Below, piece after piece: positions 1 to 6,805 of a DNA stretch of 7,694 nucleotides (position 1 is the stretch's first letter; each line of letters begins with the position of its first letter). Origin of the DNA: Methylotenera_A sp031373695 (GTDB lineage: Bacteria > Pseudomonadota > Gammaproteobacteria > Burkholderiales > Methylophilaceae); NCBI GenBank assembly GCA_031373695.1, contig JANMNC010000166.1:1-7694 (forward strand). The letters run 5' to 3'. The notes below the pieces were generated by a model. That model saw only the letters and a list, made by a program, of their open reading frames with translations. It made no database searches and was not told the origin of the DNA. Position numbers and translations under genes: made by a program.

Positions 1-23
1 GGTGGTTATGTAAAATTTGGTTG

Positions 24-1301
24 TTAAATTAGGCCTTCTAACAATTGCACATGCACCATTTCACCAGCTGCACAATTACCTACTGTGTCATCTAACACAA
101 TAAAACAATTAGCAGCGCTCATGCTGCTTAGTACGCCAGAACCCTGATTTGGCAGCGGTTTTACTTTCCAAACACCGCCAGATTCTTCTAAAATACCTCT
201 TTGAAACTCGGTGCGCCCAGTGGCTTTTTTAATGGGTTCTGTACATTCCACTTTAAACATTGGCACAGGCTTGGGTGAGCTGCCCATTAAGTAAATAAGC
301 GCCTCGCGTACAAATTGGTAAAACGTCACCATGGCAGAAACGGGGTTGCCAGGCAAACCAAAGTAATGCGCACCAGTCATGTTGCTCAAGCCAACTCTGC
401 CATAAGCGAGTGGGCGCCCTGGTTTCATATTGATTTTCCAAAATAGCACTTGACCATGCTTGGCAAGCAAGCTCTTCATGTAATCTGCTTCACCTACTGA
501 AACGCCGCCGCTGGTAATCACCACATCATGTTCACTGGCAGCTTTTAGTAATGTCGCCTCCAGTAAATCGGGCTTATCTGGCACCACGCCTAAATCGCTT
601 ATCAGCACTCCAAGCCTGCTTAACATGCCAAAAATGGTATAGCGATTGCTGTCATAAATTTGACCTGTTAAAAGTGGATTGCCAACACCAACCAACTCAT
701 CGCCCGTGCTAAAAAACGCCACTTTTAATGGGCGGTAAGCCTGCACCTTAGCAATGCCCAACGATGCCACTAAGCCTAAATCGGCAGGGCGCATCATGTG
801 GCCGCTAGCTAAAACTACTTGCCCAGTTTTTAAATCCTCCCCAGCTAAGCGCACATTTGCACCTTTTTTTGGTTCTTCTAGCAAGGTGATGCAATCGCTT
901 TTTATCACGATTCGTTCTTGCATCACTACAGTATCGGCGCCATTGGGTATTACCGCACCCGTCATAATTTTTACGCACTCGCCAGCTTTAACGTTACCCG
1001 TAAAAGCCTTGCCAGCAAAAGCGGTGCCAATAATTTTAATTATTTTTGCACCTTCAGAAAACTTAAACGCATAGCCATCCATTGCTGAATTATTGTGGTT
1101 TGGCACATTGCTGGGCGAAACAATATCTGCAGCCAAAATGCGTCCTAAACTTTGCATTACAGGCACAGTTTCAATCTCAATTACGGGGTTTAAAAATTGT
1201 TTAATATATTGCCGCGCATGTGTAACAGACATGGCATTTGGGTCGTAATCATCCATGCAACTGGGGTCGGCAACTAGCTGGTTTAATGTGGTTTTAGTCA
1301 T
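24..1301 (-). CDS. moeA: Molybdopterin molybdenumtransferase MoeA
   Basis: MoeA inserts molybdenum from molybdate into adenylylated molybdopterin, a late cytoplasmic step of Moco synthesis. The 425-residue product is close to the usual size of about 410. Visible motifs are NSAMDGYAF (71-79, with the conserved Asp75), IMTGAVIPNGAD (112-123), the MoCF-type segment SGGVSVGEADYM (264-275), KPGRP (293-297) and GLPGNPVSAM (315-324), followed by a C-terminal beta domain. These match the E. coli MoeA order of domains. The ATG start overlaps the mobB stop as ATGA, and no clear Shine-Dalgarno sequence precedes it, so translation probably depends on coupling to mobB. The N-terminus runs about 15 residues beyond the E. 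coli start, and a later Met (24) is possible. It is the last gene of the moaA-mobA-mobB-moeA run seen here. The 23 bases beyond its stop show no terminator. Family assignment is very secure. Confidence 0.97.
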   Translation of the reverse strand: MTKTTLNQLVADPSCMDDYDPNAMSVTHARQYIKQFLNPVIEIETVPVMQSLGRILAADIVSPSNVPNHNNSAMDGYAFKFSEGAKIIKIIGTAFAGKAFTGNVKAGECVKIMTGAVIPNGADTVVMQERIVIKSDCITLLEEPKKGANVRLAGEDLKTGQVVLASGHMMRPADLGLVASLGIAKVQAYRPLKVAFFSTGDELVGVGNPLLTGQIYDSNRYTIFGMLSRLGVLISDLGVVPDKPDLLEATLLKAASEHDVVITSGGVSVGEADYMKSLLAKHGQVLFWKINMKPGRPLAYGRVGLSNMTGAHYFGLPGNPVSAMVTFYQFVREALIYLMGSSPKPVPMFKVECTEPIKKATGRTEFQRGILEESGGVWKVKPLPNQGSGVLSSMSAANCFIVLDDTVGNCAAGEMVHVQLLEGLI

Positions 1302-1864
1302 TTGTGCATGATATTTTTAATAATAAAATCTGCAATTTGTTTGGTGTTATTTAAGTCTAGCACAGGCACTGGCAAATCTAGCTCTAAAGTAGTATCGCTA
1401 GCAACCGCATAGATACAAGGTGATGCAAGCTCATGATGTGAGTTTAAGAGAGGGTGCCCTGGGGTATTGGTTTGCAAGGCAGCTAATAATGGCATATTTA
1501 AGCTCGGCCTATGCACTTCAATTTTTGGAATTGCTGCATTTTTAAAGCCTTCAACCAAAATTAAATCGGCATAGCTGGGGTTTATTTGCGGTATTAAATC
1601 GTCTAAATTCGGCTCGGCTGCTATTTCGGTCATCAATGCCCAACGCTTGTTAGATGCGATTAAGGTTTGTATCGCGCCTGCCTCGCGAATGTTGTAACTA
1701 TCTTTGCCTTTGTGGTCAATATCAAACGCGTGATGCGCATGTTTGATTACCGAAACGCGTATTTCGCGGCTTGTAAACTCAGCAATAAGTTTGGTAATAA
1801 GCGTGGTTTTACCTGCATTGCTGCCAGCCGCTACAATGCCCACAATAGGTATAGATTTATGCAT
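1298..1864 (-). CDS. mobB: Molybdopterin-guanine dinucleotide biosynthesis adapter protein MobB
   Basis: MobB is a P-loop GTP-binding protein that assists MobA in forming the guanine dinucleotide form of Moco; it is helpful rather than strictly essential in E. coli. The 188-residue product has a Walker A motif GSNAGKTT at residues 14-21. It also shows the family blocks IKHAHHAFDIDHKGKDSY, REAGAIQT, KRWALMTE and LILVEGFK, all of which line up with E. coli MobB. The gene is slightly longer than the usual 170-175 residues. Its ATG lies inside the last codons of mobA (8-nt overlap), and its TGA overlaps the moeA ATG, so it is translationally coupled on both sides. No good Shine-Dalgarno sequence is visible upstream. 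No other in-frame Met precedes the P-loop, which fixes the start. Confidence 0.96.
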   Translation of the reverse strand: MHKSIPIVGIVAAGSNAGKTTLITKLIAEFTSREIRVSVIKHAHHAFDIDHKGKDSYNIREAGAIQTLIASNKRWALMTEIAAEPNLDDLIPQINPSYADLILVEGFKNAAIPKIEVHRPSLNMPLLAALQTNTPGHPLLNSHHELASPCIYAVASDTTLELDLPVPVLDLNNTKQIADFIIKNIMHK

Positions 1865-2444
1865 GGCGCAATTTTAATTCTAAAGCGGCCAAATCTTCAA
1901 AGCTATTTAGGTTAACAAAAGCCTCACTACAATCACTAAAATCTACTTCAGTATATTGTTGACTTTTTTGCCATGCGCTCACGCGGCGTTCGCCACTTTT
2001 TATATAGGCAACTAGGCTAGGCAATACGCTTTTTTTCATCAAACAAAATACTGGATGCGCATCGCCATTGCTGCTGGCAACTGCAATATCGGCGTTATTT
2101 TTACCTAAAGCTGACAACAAGCGTTGTGCTAAATCCAGCGGTAACAGAGGAGAATCGCAGGGCACGGTTAATACGTATTCGTGCTTGGCGTGTTGTAAAC
2201 CTAAGCTGATACCAGCTAAAGGGCCTATATAGTCTTCGTTTGAATCTGGCAAAACAGCTAGACCAAAAGTTTGATATTGTGCAATTTCACGATTAGCGTT
2301 GATGATTACTTCATCTGCTTGAGGTGTTAATCGGTTAATCACGTGTTGAATCAACGGCGTATTTTGCAGGGCCACCAAGCCCTTTTCAATGCCGCCCATG
2401 CGTGTTGCGCGTCCGCCTGAAAGAATAATGCCCGATATTGCCAA
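1857..2444 (-). CDS. mobA: Molybdenum cofactor guanylyltransferase MobA
   Basis: MobA transfers GMP from GTP to molybdenum-bound molybdopterin, giving the MGD cofactor used by DMSO-reductase-family enzymes. The 195-residue length is typical. The N-terminal nucleotide-binding motif GGRATRMGGIEKGL (10-23) is present, with Glu20 where the family usually has Asp. NANR (49-52), GPLAG (74-78), the metal-binding PCDSP with Asp97, GERR (151-154) and a FVNLN segment near the C-terminus follow as in E. coli MobA. The start is a TTG seven bases after the moaA stop. The first internal ATG (residue 16) lies inside the catalytic motif and cannot be the start. An in-frame CTG 18 bases upstream of the TTG is a less likely alternative. 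A GGCGG sequence about 12 nt upstream could serve as a weak ribosome-binding site. The gene overlaps mobB by 8 nt. Confidence 0.96.
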   Translation of the reverse strand: MAISGIILSGGRATRMGGIEKGLVALQNTPLIQHVINRLTPQADEVIINANREIAQYQTFGLAVLPDSNEDYIGPLAGISLGLQHAKHEYVLTVPCDSPLLPLDLAQRLLSALGKNNADIAVASSNGDAHPVFCLMKKSVLPSLVAYIKSGERRVSAWQKSQQYTEVDFSDCSEAFVNLNSFEDLAALELKLRHA

Positions 2445-2451
2445 TTTAAAA

Positions 2452-3465
2452 TTAGCCGCCAGTATGCGACATAAACCTTATCACAGCGGGTTCTGCACGG
2501 CGTAAATCAAAATCGTGGCCTTTGGGTTTAACGGCCATGCTGCCCAAAATAGCGGCAATTAAGGGTGCGTCATCGTTAGGGTGGTTTCTTAATAATGGCA
2601 TCAGCTCAACTTTATCTTCTTGCCCTAAGCATAAATACAATTCGCCTTTGCAGGTAATGCGTACGCGGTTGCAGCTTTCACAAAAGTTATGGCTGTGTGG
2701 CGAAATAAAGCCAATTTTTGTACTAGTGTTTGTTACGCGCCAATAACGTGCAGGGCCGCCTGTAGTCTCGGCGCTGGGTAGTAGTGACATGTTTTTTTTA
2801 GAAAAGTGACTTTGTAATAATTTTAGCGTGTCAGCATTACTGACAAAAGTACTAGTCCGCTGGTGGTCAACTTCGCCCAGCGGCATTTCTTCAATAAAGC
2901 TGATATCAATTTTTTGGTCGATGGCAAACTTTACTAAATCGATGGCTTCATCATCGTTGCTGCCACGCATTAATACGGTGTTTATTTTAATGCCCTCAAA
3001 ACCCGCATGGATACTTGCTTGCAGGCCATTTAATACTTGCTCGAGATTGCCTGTGCGTGTAATTTTTTTAAATCGTTCAGGTTTTAGGCTGTCGATTGAA
3101 ATATTGATGCGTTTAACGCCCGCTTTTTTAAGTGCATCAGCTTGTTTTTCTAATTGGCTGCCGTTGGTAGTAAGCACTAACTCTTTTAAGTTGTCTAGCT
3201 TGCCTACCTCTTCAAATAGCCACAGTGCATTTTTGCGCACTAGCGGTTCTCCTCCCGTAATGCGCACTTTGCTTACACCTAAATCAACAAATATTTTGAC
3301 TAATCTCGCGCACTCTTCAAGGCTTAATACTTCATCGCGCGGCAAAAATGTCATGTCCTCACTCATGCAATATACGCAGCGGAAATCGCATCTATCTGTA
3401 ATAGATAGCCGAATATAATCGACTGTGCGACCAAATTGGTCAACGAGTTTTGTATTAGTTTGCAT
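2452..3465 (-). CDS. moaA: GTP 3',8-cyclase MoaA (radical SAM)
   Basis: MoaA performs the first step of Moco synthesis, the radical rearrangement of GTP to 3',8-cyclo-GTP, with two 4Fe-4S clusters in the cytoplasm. The 337-residue product carries the radical SAM motif Cys26-x3-Cys30-x2-Cys33 and the SAM-binding GGEP (71-74). The second cluster ligands specific to MoaA are Cys262-x2-Cys265-x13-Cys279, within a CNRVR context. The protein ends in the Gly-Gly tail that is required for catalysis in this family. The ATG start is preceded by a GGA about 10 nt upstream. It is the first gene of the leftward Moco operon and diverges from the yezD-like gene across a 160-bp gap. An inverted repeat centred about 40 nt upstream of the start lies in its probable leader or promoter. 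MoaC, which acts next, is not in the window. Confidence 0.98.
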   Translation of the reverse strand: MQTNTKLVDQFGRTVDYIRLSITDRCDFRCVYCMSEDMTFLPRDEVLSLEECARLVKIFVDLGVSKVRITGGEPLVRKNALWLFEEVGKLDNLKELVLTTNGSQLEKQADALKKAGVKRINISIDSLKPERFKKITRTGNLEQVLNGLQASIHAGFEGIKINTVLMRGSNDDEAIDLVKFAIDQKIDISFIEEMPLGEVDHQRTSTFVSNADTLKLLQSHFSKKNMSLLPSAETTGGPARYWRVTNTSTKIGFISPHSHNFCESCNRVRITCKGELYLCLGQEDKVELMPLLRNHPNDDAPLIAAILGSMAVKPKGHDFDLRRAEPAVIRFMSHTGG

Positions 3466-3497
3466 GATTCAATTCCATCATTCAATTTTAAGTCTTA

Positions 3498-3512
3498 TGT
3501 GCTTAGAGCACA
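3498..3512. promoter_or_regulatory. Perfect dyad TGTGCT-TAG-AGCACA upstream of moaA
   Basis: A perfect 6-bp inverted repeat with a 3-base centre lies 33-47 bases upstream of the moaA start codon. Its size and symmetry fit either a dimeric regulator's half-sites or a small hairpin in the moaA leader. It lies just downstream of the weak leftward -10 candidate, where a bound repressor could act. It does not match the TATAA-type ModE dyad as I recall it. No regulator can be named from the sequence alone. Confidence 0.4.
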
Positions 3513-3562
3513 ATTAATACATTTTTTTCGACACCTTTTAAGTGAGTAAGTGCAATTTGTAT

Positions 3563-3577
3563 ATAACTAAAAGTTAT
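3563..3577. promoter_or_regulatory. Perfect dyad ATAACT-AAA-AGTTAT overlapping the -35 region
   Basis: A perfect 6-bp inverted repeat with an AAA centre ends five bases before the TATAAT box of the rightward promoter. It therefore occupies the spacer and -35 area. Such a position suits either an activator contacting RNA polymerase or a repressor operator. LysR-type sulfur regulators such as CysB recognise AT-rich dyads containing ATAA/TTAT halves, which makes a CysB-like protein a reasonable but unproven guess. AT-rich DNA makes chance dyads common. Confidence 0.4.
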
Positions 3578-3582
3578 TTAAA

Positions 3583-3588
3583 TATAAT
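3583..3588 (+). promoter_or_regulatory. -10 box TATAAT for the rightward operon
   Basis: A consensus TATAAT lies 37 bases before the GTG start of the yezD-like gene, giving a leader of roughly 25-30 bases. No consensus -35 stands at 16-18 bases upstream. The nearest candidate, TTGTAT at 3557-3562, is 20 bases away. A good -10 with a poor -35 is typical of activator-dependent promoters, consistent with the dyad that overlaps the -35 area. Confidence 0.55.
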
Positions 3589-3625
3589 TACAAATTCTTT
3601 TTAATTATTAAAAGGCTTTGTTAAA

Positions 3626-3847
3626 GTGCGTACATTCTTTAAACAAGCTGTTAAACAAATGAGCCTTTACAAACAACAATCGCCAGAAATAAATGATGTA
3701 ACAATGCAAGCTGTAGTGCATGCAATTGCTTCGGTACAACAGCTTGGCTTTGGTTCAATAGAAATAACTGTGCACGAAGGTAGAATTACTCAAATTGAAA
3801 AGCGAGAAAAACTTAGAGTAGCCCAACATAAGTTTGAGAAAAAATAA
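3626..3847 (+). CDS. yezD: Small YezD-family (DUF2292) protein
   Basis: A 73-residue protein whose C-terminal half matches the DUF2292/YezD family of small soluble proteins of unknown biochemical function. The core reads GFGSIEITVHEGRITQIEK (residues 36-54), followed by REKLR. That is the family pattern of a Gly-Ser-Val/Ile-Ile/Val beta strand, a turn with Asp/Glu-Gly-Lys/Arg, a second strand and a basic tail. There is no signal peptide or membrane segment, so it is probably cytoplasmic. The GTG start is chosen because AAAAGG stands 10 bases upstream. The first internal ATG (residue 12) has no ribosome-binding site and would give 62 residues. From general knowledge, members are often found beside sulfate or sulfur assimilation genes, and here the gene leads a run containing sbp and cysT. 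A regulatory or adapter role in sulfur metabolism is a guess. Confidence 0.85.
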   Translation: MRTFFKQAVKQMSLYKQQSPEINDVTMQAVVHAIASVQQLGFGSIEITVHEGRITQIEKREKLRVAQHKFEKK

Positions 3848-3852
3848 ATCTG

Positions 3853-3932
3853 TCTACCAGCCTGCAAAATTAAACCAGGCGGCGACTAAAAAGTAGATTG
3901 AACTGTAATGGACAGCCAGGATGCAGTTTCAA
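3853..3932 (+). promoter_or_regulatory. Potentially structured leader RNA before the porin gene
   Basis: The 101-base gap between the yezD-like gene and the porin gene can fold into two adjacent elements. TCTAC (3853-3857) pairs with GTAGA (3893-3897) and encloses a hairpin GCCTG (3860-3864)/CAGGC (3876-3880) with an A-rich 11-base loop. Directly after it, TTGAACTG (3898-3905) pairs with CAGTTTCAA (3924-3932) with one bulged base. The second helix ends six bases before the AGGA ribosome-binding site at 3939. There is no U-tract, so it is not an intrinsic terminator. It matches no riboswitch class I can name. It may set translation or mRNA stability of the porin. Confidence 0.35.
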
Positions 3933-3948
3933 ACAAATAGGAAAAAAG

Positions 3949-5622
3949 ATGCAACAGAAAAAACAATTAATCAGAAAAAGGCTAGTTCAAATATTGCTGG
4001 CTAATGGTATTTTACTGAATACACAATCGGCATTTGCTGAAGATGCTGTTCATTATGAAATTGACAAAGCACCAGCCAAATTAACGCAACCAGAAGTTAC
4101 CGCTGAAGACGCTGTACAAGCCGAAAAAATCAAAGCCCGTTTGGCCGAAATTGCAGCAGAAGCAAAAGCTGCGGCTAAACAGGCAAACGGCTACTACGTA
4201 GAGCGAAAAAGTTATGGTACAGGCCGTGAAACTGAGCCGCCACGCTATGTTAAACAGCTCAATAAAACTTGGCTGGGTGAATATGACACCTTTGCCGATA
4301 TTGACTGGTTAGATGTTGGTTTAGAGCATCGCTTTCGCTACGAATCGCGTGACAATGATTTTAGACGCGCCCGCGACAGTATCGATGAGCCATTTTTGCA
4401 CCGCACACGTGCTTATGTGGCGGTTAAAAATATCTTAGACCCGCTACGTTTTACCTTAGAAGTATCGGATGCAAGACGTAACCACAGCCAATTTACGCGT
4501 GAAGATGACACACGTGATATTAACTATGCAGAGCCGCTGCAGGCGTATTTAGAGCTGTATTTTAAACAAACACCACTAGGCAAAGATGACTTAGGCAATG
4601 ACCGACCGATTAGCGTTAAAGCAGGCCGTATGGCGTTTGAGCAACTTGATCGCCGTTTAATTGCGCGAAATGAATGGCGCAACTCGACCAATACGTTTCA
4701 AGGTGTACGCGCTAATATTGGTCAGCAAAAAAATGATTGGTCTTTAGAATTATTAGCGCTTAAGCCTGTGCAGCGTTTTACGACTGAGTTAGATGAAGTG
4801 GATCACTCGCAAGATTTTTACGGTGTGATTGGTGATTGGAGACGTTGGTCGGAATACGTGACGATATCGCCATATTATTTAGCACTAAAGCAAGATGGCG
4901 GTAAAGTTAAATTTGACGCCAACGGCAAGGCTGCGTTGGCTAATACTAAAATTGATCGTGAAATTCACACTGCTGGCGTTCGCGCTTATGGCGTAGTGGG
5001 TAAATCGGGTTGGGATTATGACGTTAACTATGCCAAACAATGGGGCGAGCAAGAGCGTCGCGCCAATAACGGCAACTTTATTGCAGACTTAGATCATGAT
5101 GCCTATGCTTATAATTTAGAAGCAGGTTATACATTTAATCACGCGTGGAAACCGCGATTGAGTGCTAGTTATGGTTTTGCCAGCGGCGATAAAAACCAAA
5201 CGGATACTGGCAATGAGCGGTTTGAACGCTTATTTGGTTTCGCGCGCCCTTGGTCTAATAACGATTACTTTCAAATGGAAAATATCAGCGCGCCAAAAGT
5301 CCGCGCAGAGTTTGAGCCGCAGCTTTCATGGCTACCAGGCTTAAAAGTAGATACTGGTTACAGCTGGTATCGTTTAGATAGCGATAGAGATCGTTGGAAC
5401 AGCGCCAACCTGCGTGATGCAACAGGCAGAAGTGGCAAAGACGTTGGCGAAGAGGTGGATGTACGTGCTCGTTTTCCTGTTAATAAATATGTGTCAGCAA
5501 ATATCGGCTATGCGCATTTTTGGGCAGGTGATTTTACCAAAACTACTTCACAGTTAATTGATGCAGAGCGTAGAGAAGATTCTGACTTCTTATATGTGGA
5601 GCTGACTGTGGGCGCATTTTAA
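3949..5622 (+). CDS. Outer-membrane beta-barrel porin, AlgE-like (alginate-export superfamily)
   Basis: The predicted 557-residue precursor starts at an ATG six bases after AGGA (3939-3942). A TTG 51 bases upstream would extend it but would put 17 residues before the signal peptide. Residues 1-30 form a Sec signal peptide: basic start, hydrophobic core, cleavage after AFA. Residues about 52-79 are Ala/Glu/Lys-rich and helical, possibly coiled-coil. The rest shows the alternating, aromatic-rich pattern of a large outer-membrane barrel. GRMAFEQLDRRLIARNEWRN (226-245) resembles the GRQ...DQRLIG..W.N signature of the alginate-export (AlgE-like) family, and the protein ends in a C-terminal Phe, as expected for BAM recognition. 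It lies between the yezD-like gene and sbp, so a channel for sulfate, sulfonate or sulfate ester is a better guess than alginate, but the substrate is unknown. Confidence 0.8.
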   Translation: MQQKKQLIRKRLVQILLANGILLNTQSAFAEDAVHYEIDKAPAKLTQPEVTAEDAVQAEKIKARLAEIAAEAKAAAKQANGYYVERKSYGTGRETEPPRYVKQLNKTWLGEYDTFADIDWLDVGLEHRFRYESRDNDFRRARDSIDEPFLHRTRAYVAVKNILDPLRFTLEVSDARRNHSQFTREDDTRDINYAEPLQAYLELYFKQTPLGKDDLGNDRPISVKAGRMAFEQLDRRLIARNEWRNSTNTFQGVRANIGQQKNDWSLELLALKPVQRFTTELDEVDHSQDFYGVIGDWRRWSEYVTISPYYLALKQDGGKVKFDANGKAALANTKIDREIHTAGVRAYGVVGKSGWDYDVNYAKQWGEQERRANNGNFIADLDHDAYAYNLEAGYTFNHAWKPRLSASYGFASGDKNQTDTGNERFERLFGFARPWSNNDYFQMENISAPKVRAEFEPQLSWLPGLKVDTGYSWYRLDSDRDRWNSANLRDATGRSGKDVGEEVDVRARFPVNKYVSANIGYAHFWAGDFTKTTSQLIDAERREDSDFLYVELTVGAF

Positions 5623-5734
5623 TTAGAGCAGGTCAATTAACTAATCACAAATAACTAACCAATTAGCATGCCGGAACAATTTTCATATTGATCAGGCAAT
5701 AGACAAACTCACTCAAAATTTAGGAAATAAGCAA
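5623..5734 (+). promoter_or_regulatory. Porin-sbp intergenic region
   Basis: This 112-base AT-rich gap has no clear intrinsic terminator, so read-through from the porin gene is likely. It contains the direct repeat TAACTAA at 5638-5644 and 5652-5658. It also holds a short inverted repeat TATTG/CAATA (5686-5690 and 5697-5701), which could be a weak hairpin or a regulator half-site pair. A TTGATC at 5688 resembles a -35, but no acceptable -10 follows at the right distance. AGGA at 5722-5725 is the ribosome-binding site for sbp, nine bases before its ATG. Confidence 0.4.
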
Positions 5735-6769
5735 ATGAAAAAATTTAATTTAAAAGTAATTGTGGCCAGTATTGCGTTAATCGCGCCATTGGTAGCGGTA
5801 CCACTAACGGTAAGCGCTAAAGATATTACCTTACTCAATGTTTCGTACGACCCAACGCGTGAGCTTTACCAAGATTTTAACGCAGCTTTTAGTAAGTATT
5901 GGCTGGCTAAAACGGGCGATAAAGTCACTATTAGAGCCTCTCATGGCGGCTCTGGCAAACAAGCGCGTGCCATTATTGATGGCCTAGATGCTGATGTGGC
6001 AACACTAGCCTTGGCTTACGATGTTGATCAACTCGCTGAAAAAGCTAAGCTAATCCCCAAAGATTGGCAAAAACGCTTACCGCACAACAGTTCACCTTAC
6101 ACCTCAACCATTGTTTTACTGGTGCGTAAAGGCAATCCAAAAAATATTAAAGACTGGGATGACCTAGTAAAGCCAGGTGTTTCTGTGATTACGCCAAACC
6201 CAAAAACTTCAGGTGGCGCACGCTGGAACTACTTAGCAGCTTGGGCGTTTGCACAGAAAAAATATGGTAATGATGAAGCAAAAACGAAAGAGTTCGTGGG
6301 TAAATTATTGAAAAATGTACCAGTACTAGACACAGGCGCACGTGGCTCAACCACTACTTTTGTTGAGCGTGGTATTGGCGATGTATTGCTCGCTTGGGAA
6401 AACGAAGCATTTTTAGCGCAAAAAGAGTTGGGCCAAAAAGATGGTGGAAAGTCACAGTTTGAAATTATTGTGCCTTCACTTTCAATTTTGGCCGAGCCGC
6501 CAGTAACAGTGGTGGATAAATTTGCTAAAAAACATGGCACCGAATTAGTGGCAAAGGCTTATTTAGACTATCTATACACTGAAGAAGGCCAAGAAATTGC
6601 AGCTAAAAATTACTACCGTCCAACTTTAGAAGCAGTGGCTAAAAAATATGAAAGCCAGTTTCCTAAAGTTAATTTAATCAAAATTGACGAAGCGTTTGGT
6701 GGTTGGGCAAAAGCTCAAAAAACGCACTTTTCTGATGGAGGTACTTTTGACCAAATATATCAAAAGTAG
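5735..6769 (+). CDS. sbp: Periplasmic sulfate-binding protein Sbp
   Basis: This is the solute-binding component of the CysTWA sulfate/thiosulfate ABC importer, which captures sulfate in the periplasm. It has 344 residues, a Sec signal peptide with predicted cleavage after Ala28 (VSA), and a mature part of the family's usual size. Key blocks are SYDPTREL (37-44), SHGGSGKQ (69-76), NPKTSGGARWNYLAAW (155-170), DTGARGSTTTF (199-209) and AWENEA (220-225). In mature numbering, Asp11 and Ser45 fall exactly, and the Ser-Gly-Gly, Ala and Trp within one position, at the sulfate-contacting residues of the Salmonella protein. The GGAR and WENEA blocks fit Sbp better than thiosulfate-preferring CysP. A good AGGA precedes the ATG. 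Molybdate binding as a minor activity cannot be judged from sequence. Confidence 0.97.
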   Translation: MKKFNLKVIVASIALIAPLVAVPLTVSAKDITLLNVSYDPTRELYQDFNAAFSKYWLAKTGDKVTIRASHGGSGKQARAIIDGLDADVATLALAYDVDQLAEKAKLIPKDWQKRLPHNSSPYTSTIVLLVRKGNPKNIKDWDDLVKPGVSVITPNPKTSGGARWNYLAAWAFAQKKYGNDEAKTKEFVGKLLKNVPVLDTGARGSTTTFVERGIGDVLLAWENEAFLAQKELGQKDGGKSQFEIIVPSLSILAEPPVTVVDKFAKKHGTELVAKAYLDYLYTEEGQEIAAKNYYRPTLEAVAKKYESQFPKVNLIKIDEAFGGWAKAQKTHFSDGGTFDQIYQK

Positions 6770-6805
6770 TTAAAACATGAATAAAGCAATTTATGCAATC
6801 CAATA

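Larger units (their letters stand above)
3466..3625. promoter_or_regulatory. Divergent intergenic region between the Moco and sulfur operons
   Basis: These 160 bases separate the leftward moaA start from the rightward GTG of the yezD-like gene and must contain promoters for both operons. The region is strongly AT-rich. It holds a perfect TATAAT facing right and two perfect short dyads, described separately. For the leftward promoter only a weak candidate is visible: TATTAA read on the minus strand at 3519-3514, with a poor -35 (CTTAAA) 17 bases further upstream. No open reading frame or recognisable RNA family was seen here. Confidence 0.7.

Noticed and set aside
1..23. Start of another Moco gene or a terminator after moeA
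   Set aside because: The 23 bases contain no start codon with a frame, no stem-loop and no T-run, so nothing can be supported.
2828..3418. 196-codon plus-strand open frame
   Set aside because: It lies wholly antisense to moaA, whose Fe-S cluster motifs are intact. The translation has low-complexity Ser/Leu/Arg content and no recognisable domain, as expected of a shadow frame.
3853..3897. Possible SAM-II or preQ1-type pseudoknot, because of the CTAAAAAG tail
   Set aside because: The conserved core bases of those classes could not be aligned beyond the A-rich stretch, so no named riboswitch is claimed.
3908..3940. Ten-codon ORF ending just before the porin ribosome-binding site, a possible leader peptide
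   Set aside because: There is no ribosome-binding site for it, no run of regulatory codons (no Cys or Met repeats), and no attenuator hairpin with a U-tract follows.
3898..3948. Upstream TTG start extending the porin by 17 residues
   Set aside because: The extension contains two Cys and precedes a complete signal peptide. The ATG at 3949 has a well-spaced AGGA and fits secretion better.
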